This document shows, piece by piece, positions 44,630 through 53,474 of a stretch of DNA of 55,018 nucleotides. Location of the stretch: NCBI RefSeq assembly GCF_944390845.1, contig NZ_CALXRM010000015.1:1-55018 (forward strand), in the 5' to 3' direction. The notes below the pieces were generated by a model. The model ran no database searches and was not told where the DNA came from. It was given only the letters and a program-made list of their open reading frames with translations. Source of the DNA: an uncultured Brachyspira sp. (GTDB lineage: Bacteria > Spirochaetota > Brachyspiria > Brachyspirales > Brachyspiraceae). Numbering within the stretch: position 1 is the first letter of the stretch; each line of letters begins with the position of its first letter. Made by a program: the position numbers and the translations under genes.

Positions 44630-45236
44630 TTTTACTTTTTTGTAAATGGAATTTTTGTTTATTAATAGTATAAAATATTATTAAGTTTTGTTTAAAATGC
44701 GAAGTAAAACCAAGATTTGTGTCAAAAATGCAGTCTTTCGCGAAGCGTATCTGAGCCAGCCGAGGATATAGGTTCTTTGTGCCACGCCACAGGCACTCCT
44801 TTCAGTCGCAAAAGAACTGGGGGTACGAAGTACGCAGAGCGGTGGGGCTAGTCCCCACAAATAACCTAAATTTAAAATTGTATTTTTTGACAAACTCTAA
44901 AATTTTCAGTATATACTAAAAATTTTTAACTTTGTCAATTTTTTGTTGTTCTTTTTCCCGCCGCATACGCTCTGCGGACTTCGTCAAAGAACCAAAAAGT
45001 GCAAATATAAAATTAGTATTAAATCATACTAATTATGTTTTACATGTAAGATAAATTACTAAATTTAAGTCGAAATGTAGCCTTTCGCAAAGCGTATCCG
45101 AGCCTGTCGAGGATATAGCTTCTTTGTGGCAATACTTACAGTACTTCCTTCGGTCGCAAAAGAAGCGGGGTGTTGCGTAAGCACGCAGAGCGGTGGGCAA
45201 AGCCCCATATATTAAAAAGAAAATATAATTTTAATT
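44630..45236. repeat. G+C-rich mosaic repeat island D (double)
   Basis: An 809-bp gap between the DUF285 and ackA genes. It contains two related units on the minus strand, D1 (44723-44870) and D2 (45070-45207), each homologous to island A and the first block of island B. Between them lie the symmetric double promoter 44887-44938 and a block (44940-45055) related to the second block of island B. Words such as CGCTCTGCG/GCAGAGCG and ACTTCGTC recur. The 70-codon frame on the minus strand at 44681-44893 is judged spurious. Confidence 0.8.
44887..44938. promoter_or_regulatory. Symmetric double promoter with shared -10
   Basis: TTGACA (44887-44892), 17 bp, TATATA (44910-44915), 17 bp, then TGTCAA (44933-44938). 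Each -35 lies 17 bp from the same self-complementary TATATA, giving two convergent promoter-like sequences on opposite strands. Confidence 0.5.
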
Positions 45237-45264
45237 TTGACAAAATATAGTTGTTTAGGTATAT
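45237..45264 (+). promoter_or_regulatory. 28-bp conserved promoter-like element, copy D2
   Basis: Identical over 28 bp to copies A, C and D1. It points toward the 3' end of ackA and the ackA terminator, so any transcript would be short or antisense. Confidence 0.55.
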
Positions 45265-45271
45265 ATAAAAA

Positions 45272-45306
45272 AATAGAGTGCCTTAAATAAATTAAGACAC
45301 CCTATT
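45272..45306 (-). terminator. Terminator of ackA
   Basis: Two 15-nt arms (45272-45286 and 45292-45306) pair with two mismatches and are followed on the minus strand by T residues. Confidence 0.7.
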
Positions 45307-45336
45307 ATAAATAAATATTAATAGATATTTAAATTA

Positions 45337-46527
45337 TTATTTTAAAGCAATATTATAAGTATCCATAGCTATAGCTTTTTCTTCATCAGTAGCTATAACA
45401 TAAAGTTTAATAGGAGCACCGTCTTTTTCAAAATTAGCACATCCTCTAGCTTTAGCATTCTTATCAGCATCGCATTTAATACCAAGTTCATCTAAACCTT
45501 CAAGTATTCTTCCTCTGATATAAGCACTATTTTCACCTATACCGCCTGTAAATACTATACCGTCAACATGACCAAGTACAGCCATATAAGAACCTATATA
45601 TTTTTTAACTCTGTAGCAGAACATTTGTATAGCAAGTTCAGCTTTAGGGTTAGATTTAGCAGCTTCTTCTAAGTTTCTCATATCATTACTAACACCAGAA
45701 ACACCTAAAAGACCGCTTTTTTTATTTATAATATTATCAATTTCTTTAGCAGATAAATTTTCTTTGCCCATCATGAAAGTAATAACAGCAGGATCCATAT
45801 CTCCAGATCTAGTACCCATTACTAAACCTTCTAATGGAGTTAAACCCATACTTGTATCTACTGATTCGCCATTTTTAACAGCAGTAACACTAGCACCATT
45901 ACCTAAGTGACAAACTATAACATTAGCATTAGGTTTGTTATTTACTTTACAGAATTCACCATAAACATATTTATGAGAAGTACCATGGAAACCATAACGG
46001 CGTACTTTATATTTGTCATACCATTCATGTGGAACAGCATACATATAAGCATATTCTGGAATTGTTTGATGGAAGCTAGTATCAAATACAGCAACCATTT
46101 TAACGTCTTTTAATATTTCCTGACAAGCTCTTATACCTTGTAAACCTGCTGGGTTATGTAAAGGAGCAATATCGCAGCAAGCTTCTATAGCTTTTATAGT
46201 CTCGTCTGTTATTAAAGTACTTTTGCTGAATGCTTCTCCGCCATGTACTACTCTGTGTCCTACACCAGATATTTCGCTCATATCAGATATAACACCAACT
46301 TCTTTATCAGTTAATAAAGAGAAAATTAAAGCCATACCAGCTTTATGATCCGGTACTTTTTGTTCTATCTTTTTTTCTTTGCCTTTTTCTACAGCAGTGT
46401 GTTTTAAAGCACTTGTTTCTTCACCGATCTTTTCTAAAAGACCTTTAGCTAAAACTTTTGCTTCTGGCATAGCAAATAATTGATATTTAATACTAGAACT
46501 GCCAGAATTGATTACCAATACGTTCAT
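45337..46527 (-). CDS. ackA: Acetate kinase
   Basis: A 396-residue acetate kinase that converts acetyl phosphate plus ADP to acetate plus ATP, the last step of mixed-acid fermentation. Signatures are VINSGSSSIKYQLF at the N-terminus, FDTSFHQTIP with the catalytic site, YGFHGTSHKYV, HLGNGASV and FTGGIGENSAYIR. Length is normal (about 400). The promoter at 46573-46600 and terminator at 45272-45306 define a single-gene unit; pta is not in the window. Confidence 0.98.
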   Translation of the reverse strand: MNVLVINSGSSSIKYQLFAMPEAKVLAKGLLEKIGEETSALKHTAVEKGKEKKIEQKVPDHKAGMALIFSLLTDKEVGVISDMSEISGVGHRVVHGGEAFSKSTLITDETIKAIEACCDIAPLHNPAGLQGIRACQEILKDVKMVAVFDTSFHQTIPEYAYMYAVPHEWYDKYKVRRYGFHGTSHKYVYGEFCKVNNKPNANVIVCHLGNGASVTAVKNGESVDTSMGLTPLEGLVMGTRSGDMDPAVITFMMGKENLSAKEIDNIINKKSGLLGVSGVSNDMRNLEEAAKSNPKAELAIQMFCYRVKKYIGSYMAVLGHVDGIVFTGGIGENSAYIRGRILEGLDELGIKCDADKNAKARGCANFEKDGAPIKLYVIATDEEKAIAMDTYNIALK

Positions 46528-46572
46528 AAAATGACTCCATAGTTTTTAGTTTTTAATAATTATAATTGAAGT

Positions 46573-46600
46573 ATTATATCATAATATGTATATTTATCAA
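46573..46600 (-). promoter_or_regulatory. Promoter of ackA
   Basis: On the minus strand, TTGATA (46595-46600) and TATAAT (46573-46578) are 16 bp apart. Confidence 0.6.
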
Positions 46601-46638
46601 TGAATTTTTATTTTAATACAAATTATGTATATACAAAA

Positions 46639-46674
46639 AAGAGGATTAAAACATTTACATGAATTAATCCTCTT
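46639..46674 (-). terminator. Terminator after the small exported gene
   Basis: An 11-bp perfect stem (AAGAGGATTAA and TTAATCCTCTT) is followed on the minus strand by TTTTTTG. Confidence 0.8.
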
Positions 46675-46686
46675 ACTATTTTACTT

Positions 46687-47001
46687 TTATTCTTTCTTTT
46701 TTACCCACATAATAGTATATCTGTCAAATGATCTGCTTTTATCAGCAAGCCATAAAGTTTCCTTTTTTACTTTAGCTTCTATAGTTATTATTTGTCCTTG
46801 ATATTTAGCATATTCTTCAAAAAACTTTTTATCAAAATAATAATCTATTTCTTCTGTAGATATTACTGCATCTGGAAACATAGCCGTACCAACTATTCTA
46901 ACTCTGCCTGTAATATTTTCCTTTTTAGCAAATAACAAGAAGAAAAATACAAATAAAAATACTTGTGAATATTTTAATATAATTCTATACATTCTTTTCA
47001 T
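46687..47001 (-). CDS. Small membrane-anchored or exported protein, unknown
   Basis: A 104-residue protein with a hydrophobic N-terminal segment (about residues 10-25), then a beta-rich region (NITGRVRIVGTAMFPDAVI, then the YQGQIITIEAKVKKETLWL segment). The repeated beta pattern resembles an OB-like or DUF-type domain, but I do not recognise a family. It starts 12 bp after the stop of the M30-like lipoprotein gene and is probably co-transcribed with it, ahead of a clear terminator. A partner role for the protease is inference from gene order only. Confidence 0.6.
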   Translation of the reverse strand: MKRMYRIILKYSQVFLFVFFFLLFAKKENITGRVRIVGTAMFPDAVISTEEIDYYFDKKFFEEYAKYQGQIITIEAKVKKETLWLADKSRSFDRYTIMWVKKKE

Positions 47002-47013
47002 AATTAATACAAA

Positions 47014-48246
47014 TTAATATTTCTTTATTTCGCCATTAGTACCAAATAATATATTTCTATATTTTGGTGTATAAGGTTTCTGACTAGCAAAACTATAATT
47101 CATATTTCTTACAGTACTATTTGGAATCTGTATATTTATAGCTGTAGGACTCTCTCCAACAAATGTATCTTTATTCAAAGCTATTTCAATATTAGAATTA
47201 AACTTTCTTGTTACTAAATTAATATTAGGAGTACTTCCTAAAGAACCATAATAAGCTACCAAAGCACCGGGATATAAAGAAATATTTTCACCAGGATTTC
47301 TAAATTTTGGACTAATGCCTGTAACTTGATAATTTAATAATCCGTCTATCCAATTTAATAGTAAACTGTCCCAAGTAGTAGCAATACCTCTGCTTGAAGC
47401 AACACTAAGAACTCTATCATAACTATTATTATAAGTTGATTTTGCTATATCTCTAAATACAGTTTTATCATTACCGCTTGTTTTGTAAAGCCAATTCATA
47501 AATACTGAAGCTGAAGGATAATTAGCAAATATATTTAAAGGCAGATCCCAAGTATAAAAACAATAATATCCGCCCATATTATTAAATTCTTCTATTCTTG
47601 ATTGAGCTGTTTCAGGACTATATAGTATTGATGTTGATTCAGAAAGAGATTCATTAAGCCATAAGTCTATATTTTTACCTAAGTTCACATTATAATTAAT
47701 TAAATGCTGAAGTTCATGCAATATAGTTCCAGACATAACATCAGGAATTCTATCCATTAAATCCACATCCATATATAATATTTCTGCATCATTAAAACTT
47801 CCTAATATTAAATCTCCGGGATAAAAATAACCCAATGTATATGTTGTAGAACCAGCAGGATTCATAGAAAATAATAAAATATTTATTTTACCATTTCCAT
47901 CAACATCTGTATGACTGCCGTATATACTAACTAAATCTGCATAATTTTTATGGAAAATACTTCCCATTTGTGATATAGAACTTCTTGATACATTTTTACC
48001 ATCTTCTATATAAACAATTAAATTATCAGATTCAGCATAAACTCTGAATCTTTTTCTTTCAGCTTTATTATATTCATTTATAACATAAAATACCTTTGAT
48101 GCAGAAGAATATTCATCATAATAAGTAAATATACCATCATCATAACCAATATTATTGCCAGAACCTAAAATTCCGTCAAGTACTCCGCATGAATTTATAA
48201 ACAATAAAGAAAACAGCAATAGAACTAATAATTGATATTTTTTCAT
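47014..48246 (-). CDS. M30-like zinc metalloprotease lipoprotein
   Basis: A 410-residue lipoprotein with signal ending I-N-S-C (Cys20). The catalytic domain has the zinc motif H-E-L-Q-H at residues 177-181 and a likely third ligand, Glu199, in W-L-N-E-S. This spacing and the surrounding ILHELQHLINYN sequence match family M30 (hyicolysin). The DTDVDGNGK-like region near residue 113 (HTDVDGNGKINIL) also fits that family. It would be a surface- or periplasm-facing protease. The small protein at 46687 follows after 12 bp. Substrate unknown; a role in host interaction is speculative. Confidence 0.82.
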   Translation of the reverse strand: MKKYQLLVLLLFSLLFINSCGVLDGILGSGNNIGYDDGIFTYYDEYSSASKVFYVINEYNKAERKRFRVYAESDNLIVYIEDGKNVSRSSISQMGSIFHKNYADLVSIYGSHTDVDGNGKINILLFSMNPAGSTTYTLGYFYPGDLILGSFNDAEILYMDVDLMDRIPDVMSGTILHELQHLINYNVNLGKNIDLWLNESLSESTSILYSPETAQSRIEEFNNMGGYYCFYTWDLPLNIFANYPSASVFMNWLYKTSGNDKTVFRDIAKSTYNNSYDRVLSVASSRGIATTWDSLLLNWIDGLLNYQVTGISPKFRNPGENISLYPGALVAYYGSLGSTPNINLVTRKFNSNIEIALNKDTFVGESPTAINIQIPNSTVRNMNYSFASQKPYTPKYRNILFGTNGEIKKY

Positions 48247-48424
48247 AATATCCCCCTTTAAGTAATAGAACTGTTATAACATAAAAATGTAAAATAAAAA
48301 TCACATTTATTTAAAGTAATTTAATCATTTTATAAAATAAACACTAATTTATATCTTTTATTTTTTACAATATTATTATAAAATATGGTTCATATATATA
48401 GACAAAAAATATCGGAGAACTAAA

Positions 48425-49198
48425 ATGAAGAAATTAAATTTAATAATGATCTTCTTATTTTTATCAACATTGATATTGAGTGCTAATACTATTGAAGATG
48501 AAGTATTTAGATTGATTAATTTAGAAAGAAGTAAACAATCACTTCCGCCTCTTCCAAATAATCAAAGACTTCATTCTTTAGCTTTATATCATGCTGATAA
48601 TATGGCTAAAAATAAATTTTTCAGCAATACTGATTTAGATGGTTTGGATTCTAAAGCAAGACAAGTTAAACTATACCCTGAAATGGTTGGAAATATTAGT
48701 GAAAGTTTAGGAAAATTAGATGTTATTCCTTTTACAGATAAAAAAGCTGCTGAAAGTATAGTTAAAAATTTAATGGCTACACCTGACAGTAAGAAAAACA
48801 TATTAAATAAAAATTTCAATGCTATAGGTGTTGGTGCTGTAAAAAGAGGTGTTGGGGTATATGTTACAGTAACATTTGCTGATATAGTAGCTGAATCAGT
48901 AGACTTTGTTCCTCAAGCTAAATATGGTGATGAAATAACTGTAAAATACAGAATATTAAATAAAGCTGCTTTTACTGACTTCAAAATTGCTGTTGAAATG
49001 GCTGATAAAGAAGCTAGAATTACTGGAGATGACGATAAAACTTATATAGGTAATATAATCTATGATGTAAAAGATATGGGTAATAGTATATTAGGAAGAA
49101 CTTTCAAAGCTGAATATGGAAAAGGCGATTATAAAATATCTATACTATATAAAGGCCAGCATTTCCTAAGTAATGTAAGAACAATAACAGTAGAATAA
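48425..49198 (+). CDS. Exported CAP-domain (SCP/PR1-type) protein
   Basis: A 257-residue exported protein with a Sec signal (about residues 1-20). A CAP domain (about 25-160) has EVFRLINLERSKQSLPPLPNNQRL and HADNMAKNKFFSNTD at its start. An extra beta-rich C-terminal domain (about 165-257) resembles an immunoglobulin-like module. The domain's usual H-x-G-H catalytic histidines are not all present, so enzymatic activity is doubtful. It is 6 bp from the following ExbD gene, indicating co-transcription. CAP proteins occur in secreted and envelope proteins of many bacteria with mixed functions. Confidence 0.83.
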   Translation: MKKLNLIMIFLFLSTLILSANTIEDEVFRLINLERSKQSLPPLPNNQRLHSLALYHADNMAKNKFFSNTDLDGLDSKARQVKLYPEMVGNISESLGKLDVIPFTDKKAAESIVKNLMATPDSKKNILNKNFNAIGVGAVKRGVGVYVTVTFADIVAESVDFVPQAKYGDEITVKYRILNKAAFTDFKIAVEMADKEARITGDDDKTYIGNIIYDVKDMGNSILGRTFKAEYGKGDYKISILYKGQHFLSNVRTITVE

Positions 49199-49204
49199 TA
49201 ATAT

Positions 49205-49615
49205 ATGAAATTTAGAAGAAGATTCAATATAAAAAGCGGAATTGATCTAACCCCCATGATAGATATAGTATTTAATTTACTTATATTCTTCATGGTGGGT
49301 TCTACTATTGTAGAAACTCCTCAAATAGAAATAAGCCTGCCTAAATCTACATCTGCAGTAGGTTCTGAAAAAAATGAAACTATAGTTATAAGTATAGCTA
49401 AAGACGGAAAACAATATATAAATGGTTATGAAGTAGAAAATCTTGATAATAACCTAAAAGAATTAGCTAATACTGAAGGTGAATTAGAAAAACCTGTAGA
49501 AATAAGATCCGATGAAGATGTTAGAACTCAAATATTAATATCTGTTATAGACAGTGTAAAAAATGCTGGATTTACAAAGCTTAGTATAGCAACAGATACA
49601 AAAGAAGAAAATTAG
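49205..49615 (+). CDS. ExbD/TolR-family energy-transducing protein
   Basis: A 136-residue ExbD/TolR protein. The N-terminal SGIDLTPMIDIVFNLLIFFMV contains the single membrane helix, with its essential aspartate at residue 20. The periplasmic part (about 45-136) has the VVISIAKDGKQYINGYEV and VEIRSDEDVRTQILISVIDSVKNAG segments that fold into the dimeric peptidoglycan-facing domain. In known systems it works with ExbB/TolQ, forming a proton-driven complex. No ExbB gene is adjacent. Its coupling to a CAP-domain gene 6 bp upstream is unusual. Confidence 0.9.
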   Translation: MKFRRRFNIKSGIDLTPMIDIVFNLLIFFMVGSTIVETPQIEISLPKSTSAVGSEKNETIVISIAKDGKQYINGYEVENLDNNLKELANTEGELEKPVEIRSDEDVRTQILISVIDSVKNAGFTKLSIATDTKEEN

Positions 49616-49625
49616 AAAAATAAAA

Positions 49626-50696
49626 TTAAATATATTTATATTTATAACCTATCCATTTTTGGTATTCTCCATTTTGAATACTCTCTATCCACTCACTATT
49701 ATTTAAATACCAATCTATAGTGTAATCTATTGCTTCATTAAAATTTCTGCTTGCCTTCCAATGCAGTTCATTTTTTATTTTATCGCAATTAACAGCATAT
49801 CTTTTATCATGTCCTGCCCTATCTTCTACAAATGTAATAAGGTTCTTATAATAATTTTTGTCCTTATTCATTTTCAATGCTATTTTCTCGCATAAAATAT
49901 TTACCATATCTATATTACTGATTTCATTTTCTCCGCCAATATTATATGTTTCTCCTACTTTTCCATTATGTATTATTGTAAATACTGCACTATTATGATC
50001 ATCAACATAAATCCAGTCTCTAACATTCTTACCATCACCATAAACAGGAAGTTTCTTTTCATTAATAATATTTAATATCATAAGAGGAATTAATTTTTCA
50101 GGAAATTGATAAGGTCCATAATTATTACTGCAATTAGATATTGTTACAGGTAAATTATAAGTATAAAAATATGCTCTAACTAAATGATCGCTAGATGCCT
50201 TTGAAGCAGAATATGGACTTCTAGGATTATATGCTGTTGTTTCATAAAAATAACCATTTTCATCAAGAGAACCATAAACTTCATCTGTACTTATATGATG
50301 AAAAAGTTTATTATCAAAATCATTGCTCCATAATCTTTTACAAACTTCCAAAAGATTAAATGTTCCTATGATATTAGTTTGTATAAAATCTTTAGGCCCG
50401 AAAATAGATCTATCAACATGACTTTCTGCTGCAAAATGAACTACACAATCAGGTTTATATTTTTCAAATACTTCATTTAATGCATCTATATTACAAATAT
50501 TTATTTTCTCAAAAAAATATCTGTCTTTATATTTATTTTCAATATCTTTTAAATTTAAATAATTGCCGGCATAAGTGAGCATATCAGCATTTATTATACT
50601 GCCGCAATAGTTAGTATTTTCAAAAATATATCTAATAAAATTACTGCCTATAAAACCGCATCCGCCTGTAACTAAAATATTTGAAAACTTTCTCAT
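49626..50696 (-). CDS. rfbB: dTDP-glucose 4,6-dehydratase
   Basis: A 356-residue extended-SDR enzyme that converts dTDP-glucose to the 4-keto-6-deoxy intermediate used for rhamnose and other deoxysugars. The NAD-binding motif GGCGFIGSNF, the STDEVYG motif with catalytic Asp-Glu, the Y-S-A-S-K motif and the NNYGPYQFPEKLIPLMI segment are all present. The usual partners rfbA, rfbC and rfbD are not in the window. The gene is convergent with ExbD and 70 bp from the MsbA-like gene on the same strand. Confidence 0.95.
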   Translation of the reverse strand: MRKFSNILVTGGCGFIGSNFIRYIFENTNYCGSIINADMLTYAGNYLNLKDIENKYKDRYFFEKINICNIDALNEVFEKYKPDCVVHFAAESHVDRSIFGPKDFIQTNIIGTFNLLEVCKRLWSNDFDNKLFHHISTDEVYGSLDENGYFYETTAYNPRSPYSASKASSDHLVRAYFYTYNLPVTISNCSNNYGPYQFPEKLIPLMILNIINEKKLPVYGDGKNVRDWIYVDDHNSAVFTIIHNGKVGETYNIGGENEISNIDMVNILCEKIALKMNKDKNYYKNLITFVEDRAGHDKRYAVNCDKIKNELHWKASRNFNEAIDYTIDWYLNNSEWIESIQNGEYQKWIGYKYKYI

Positions 50697-50766
50697 ATAA
50701 ATGATTTCCTATATTTACAAATATATACAAAATTAGTTTTAAGCAGTAATTTATTAAATAATTATA

Positions 50767-52722
50767 TTACTCTCTAAATTGTAAAGAATATAAATATTGA
50801 TATTTACCGCCTCTTTTCATCAATTCTTCATGAGTACCAGATTCAATTATTTTACCGTTCTCAACTACACATATATATGTTGCATTTTTAATAGTAGAAA
50901 GTCTATGTGCTATAACAAATGTAGTTTGAAGATTAATAATTTCATTCAAAGCTTTTTGAACATACATTTCACTTTCTGTATCTAATGCACTGGTTGCTTC
51001 ATCAAGTATCAATATAGAAGGTCTTTTTACAACAGCCCTAGCCAATGCTATTCTTTGACGCTGACCTCCTGAAAGCATTACACCTCTAGGTCCTATATGT
51101 GTATCATAACCATTAGGTAATTTCAATATAAACTCATCAGCATGTGCTATTTTTGCTGCTCTAATCAAATCATCATCTGTAGCATCTGGCTTAGCATATA
51201 AAATATTCTCCCTTACAGTTCCGTAAAATAAAATATTTTCCTGAGATACTACACCTATTTGATTTCTTACACTTCTTGTGTTTAATTCATTTATATCAAT
51301 ACCATCAAATCTTATAACACCTTTGCTTGGTGTAAATAATTTAGGTATTAAGCTGATCAAAGTGGTTTTACCGCCTCCGGAATTACCAACAAAAGCAACA
51401 ACATCGCCTTTTTTAACATTGAAGCTTACAGGTCCTAAATGAAAAGGAGTTTCTTTTCCTCTTTTGCTATATTCAAAATGTACATCTTCAAAAGTAATAG
51501 AATGCTCTATAGGCTTCATTTCCTTTTTAGTAGGGTCATCAACATTCTCGCTTGGTAAATCCATTATTTGAAATACCCTTTTAGCTATACCCATAGTTCT
51601 TTGCAAGTTAATTACAATACCAGATAAATCTCTTACTGGAGTAGATATATTTAACATATAAAGCAAAAATCCCCATAAAAACTCAAAAGGCATTTCTCCT
51701 TTAAATATTAAAAATCCGCCATAAGCAAGTATTATAAGCATAGCAACTATCATTACAAGCTCTGTCATAGGTCTATTTAAAGAAGTTAATAAAGAAATTT
51801 TTCTCATGAATTTTATTAATTCTGAATATACAGTTCTATATCTAGTTACTTCCTGATCTTCTTTAGAAAATATTTTAATAACTTCTATTCCTCTTATATC
51901 TTCTTGTATAACAGAAGTTGTAGCCCCTAATAAATTTTGTTCAGCTGTAACTCTAGTTCTTATTAATTTTGATACTTTATCTATACCCAAAGCTATTAAT
52001 GGGGCAGCAATAAAACAAGCTAAAGTTAATTTAACATTTAATATTAAAAGCATACATAATGTTAATATTAAAGTTAAAGGCACTGTAACCATATTAGGCA
52101 ATGTAGAAGACAAGAAATTTTCTATTGATCCAGACTCATTAATAACCCTACTCATTAAATCACCTTCTTTTTCCTGTTTGAAATATGCAATATCAGTATT
52201 AAGAAGACCTTTCATCATATCTGCACGTACATCTTTACCTATTTCCTGAGCAGTAAATGCAAAAAGAAATGTTTTAGTATAGTCAAAACCTACACGGAAT
52301 ATTACATATATAAAGCCGATTATTATAATGAAAGCAAATTGGGCCATTATAACAGGGTTTCCAATATAATCTACATTTAAAAATTGCTGAGCTAAACTCT
52401 TTGTATTCAAATTGCTAAATTTGGCAGTCAAATCCGCTACAAAAGGAATTTTATCCAATAAATCAACCCTTTTACCGCCAGTTATAGCTATTGCCATCTG
52501 TCCAAAAAACGGAGGAAGTATATTTATTATTGTATATCCAACACTTAAAATAAAAGATGGTATAAATAATTTCTTATGCCTCATAGCATAAGAAAACATT
52601 CTTCTATATGGATGTTTTTCAGGATGAGAATAATATTTTTTTCTATGTTCTTCTGTAACAGCTCCATAATCAAACGGTCTTTCATCTTTTTTAAAAAACT
52701 CTTTTATCTTTTTTATAACCAT
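50767..52722 (-). CDS. MsbA-like ABC exporter (half transporter)
   Basis: A 651-residue fused membrane-ATPase half-exporter. Six membrane helices occupy about residues 50-370. The nucleotide-binding domain (about 410-651) has Walker A GNSGGGKTT, signature LSGGQRQRIALARA and Walker B ILILDEATSALD. Such proteins form homodimers or heterodimers exporting lipids, peptides or drugs; MsbA-like lipid export is a plausible but unproved role. A longer-than-usual N-terminal extension (about 45 residues), rich in charged residues, precedes the first helix. It lies upstream of rfbB on the same strand and downstream of lolD, but with 59 bp from the latter. Confidence 0.9.
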   Translation of the reverse strand: MVIKKIKEFFKKDERPFDYGAVTEEHRKKYYSHPEKHPYRRMFSYAMRHKKLFIPSFILSVGYTIINILPPFFGQMAIAITGGKRVDLLDKIPFVADLTAKFSNLNTKSLAQQFLNVDYIGNPVIMAQFAFIIIIGFIYVIFRVGFDYTKTFLFAFTAQEIGKDVRADMMKGLLNTDIAYFKQEKEGDLMSRVINESGSIENFLSSTLPNMVTVPLTLILTLCMLLILNVKLTLACFIAAPLIALGIDKVSKLIRTRVTAEQNLLGATTSVIQEDIRGIEVIKIFSKEDQEVTRYRTVYSELIKFMRKISLLTSLNRPMTELVMIVAMLIILAYGGFLIFKGEMPFEFLWGFLLYMLNISTPVRDLSGIVINLQRTMGIAKRVFQIMDLPSENVDDPTKKEMKPIEHSITFEDVHFEYSKRGKETPFHLGPVSFNVKKGDVVAFVGNSGGGKTTLISLIPKLFTPSKGVIRFDGIDINELNTRSVRNQIGVVSQENILFYGTVRENILYAKPDATDDDLIRAAKIAHADEFILKLPNGYDTHIGPRGVMLSGGQRQRIALARAVVKRPSILILDEATSALDTESEMYVQKALNEIINLQTTFVIAHRLSTIKNATYICVVENGKIIESGTHEELMKRGGKYQYLYSLQFRE

Positions 52723-52781
52723 AAATTAATATTCCTATATGTATATTTATTTTATAATTTTATATTATAATATTTTATATT

Positions 52782-53474
52782 TCAATATTCTATTAAATTT
52801 TCACCATACTCTAAACGTAATTTCCTATCAGCCATATTTGCAATAGATGAAGAATGTGTAACTATTATTAAAGCAGCATTAGTTTGTTTAGTCATATTCC
52901 ATAATAGCTCCCTAACTAACTCAGCATTCTTTTTATCCAAATTACCAGTAGGTTCATCAGCCAATACAACACTAGGCCTATTTATCAAAGCACGTGCTAT
53001 AGCTACTCTTTGTGCCTCACCTCCAGAAAGTTCCCCTATTCTATGCTCCATACGGTCTTTCAATCCAACTGTTTCAAGTAAAATTTCAGCTTTTTGTCTA
53101 GCTTCCTTTTTATTATATTTAAGCATTAAAGAAGGAATCATTACATTTTCTATTGCACTAAATTCACCAAGTAAATTATGAAATTGAAATACATAACCAA
53201 GAGAACTATTTCTAAAATGAGCTAATTGACCTTCATTCATTTTACCAATATTATTTCCTGATATATTTATACTCCCTTCTGTAATATCATCTATTCCGCC
53301 AATCAAATTCAAAAGAGTAGTTTTTCCGCTTCCAGATTCTCCTGTTATAGCTAGAATCTCATTCCTATAAACCTCTAAACTTAATGACTTCAAAACTTCA
53401 ACTTTTGGAGGCCCAACATAAGTCTTTTTTAAATTTTCTATCTTTATTAAAACTTCTTTAACATTATCACTCAT
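52782..53474 (-). CDS. lolD: Lipoprotein-releasing ATPase LolD
   Basis: A 230-residue ABC ATPase of the LolD/MacB group. Walker A is GESGSGKTTLL, the signature is LSGGEAQRVAIARAL, Walker B is VVLADEPTG and the H-loop is VTHSSS. It energises extraction of lipoproteins from the cytoplasmic membrane for transfer by LolA. It overlaps the end of the LolC/E gene by 8 bp on the same strand, the expected arrangement. The many lipoproteins in this window would rely on it. Alternative, MacB-type, is less likely because the partner is LolC/E-like. Confidence 0.92.
   Translation of the reverse strand: MSDNVKEVLIKIENLKKTYVGPPKVEVLKSLSLEVYRNEILAITGESGSGKTTLLNLIGGIDDITEGSINISGNNIGKMNEGQLAHFRNSSLGYVFQFHNLLGEFSAIENVMIPSLMLKYNKKEARQKAEILLETVGLKDRMEHRIGELSGGEAQRVAIARALINRPSVVLADEPTGNLDKKNAELVRELLWNMTKQTNAALIIVTHSSSIANMADRKLRLEYGENLIEY

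Noticed and set aside
44681-44893. 70-codon minus frame in repeat island D
   Set aside because: Covers unit D1, but the homologous units in islands A, B and D2 read differently, so it is unlikely to be a real protein.
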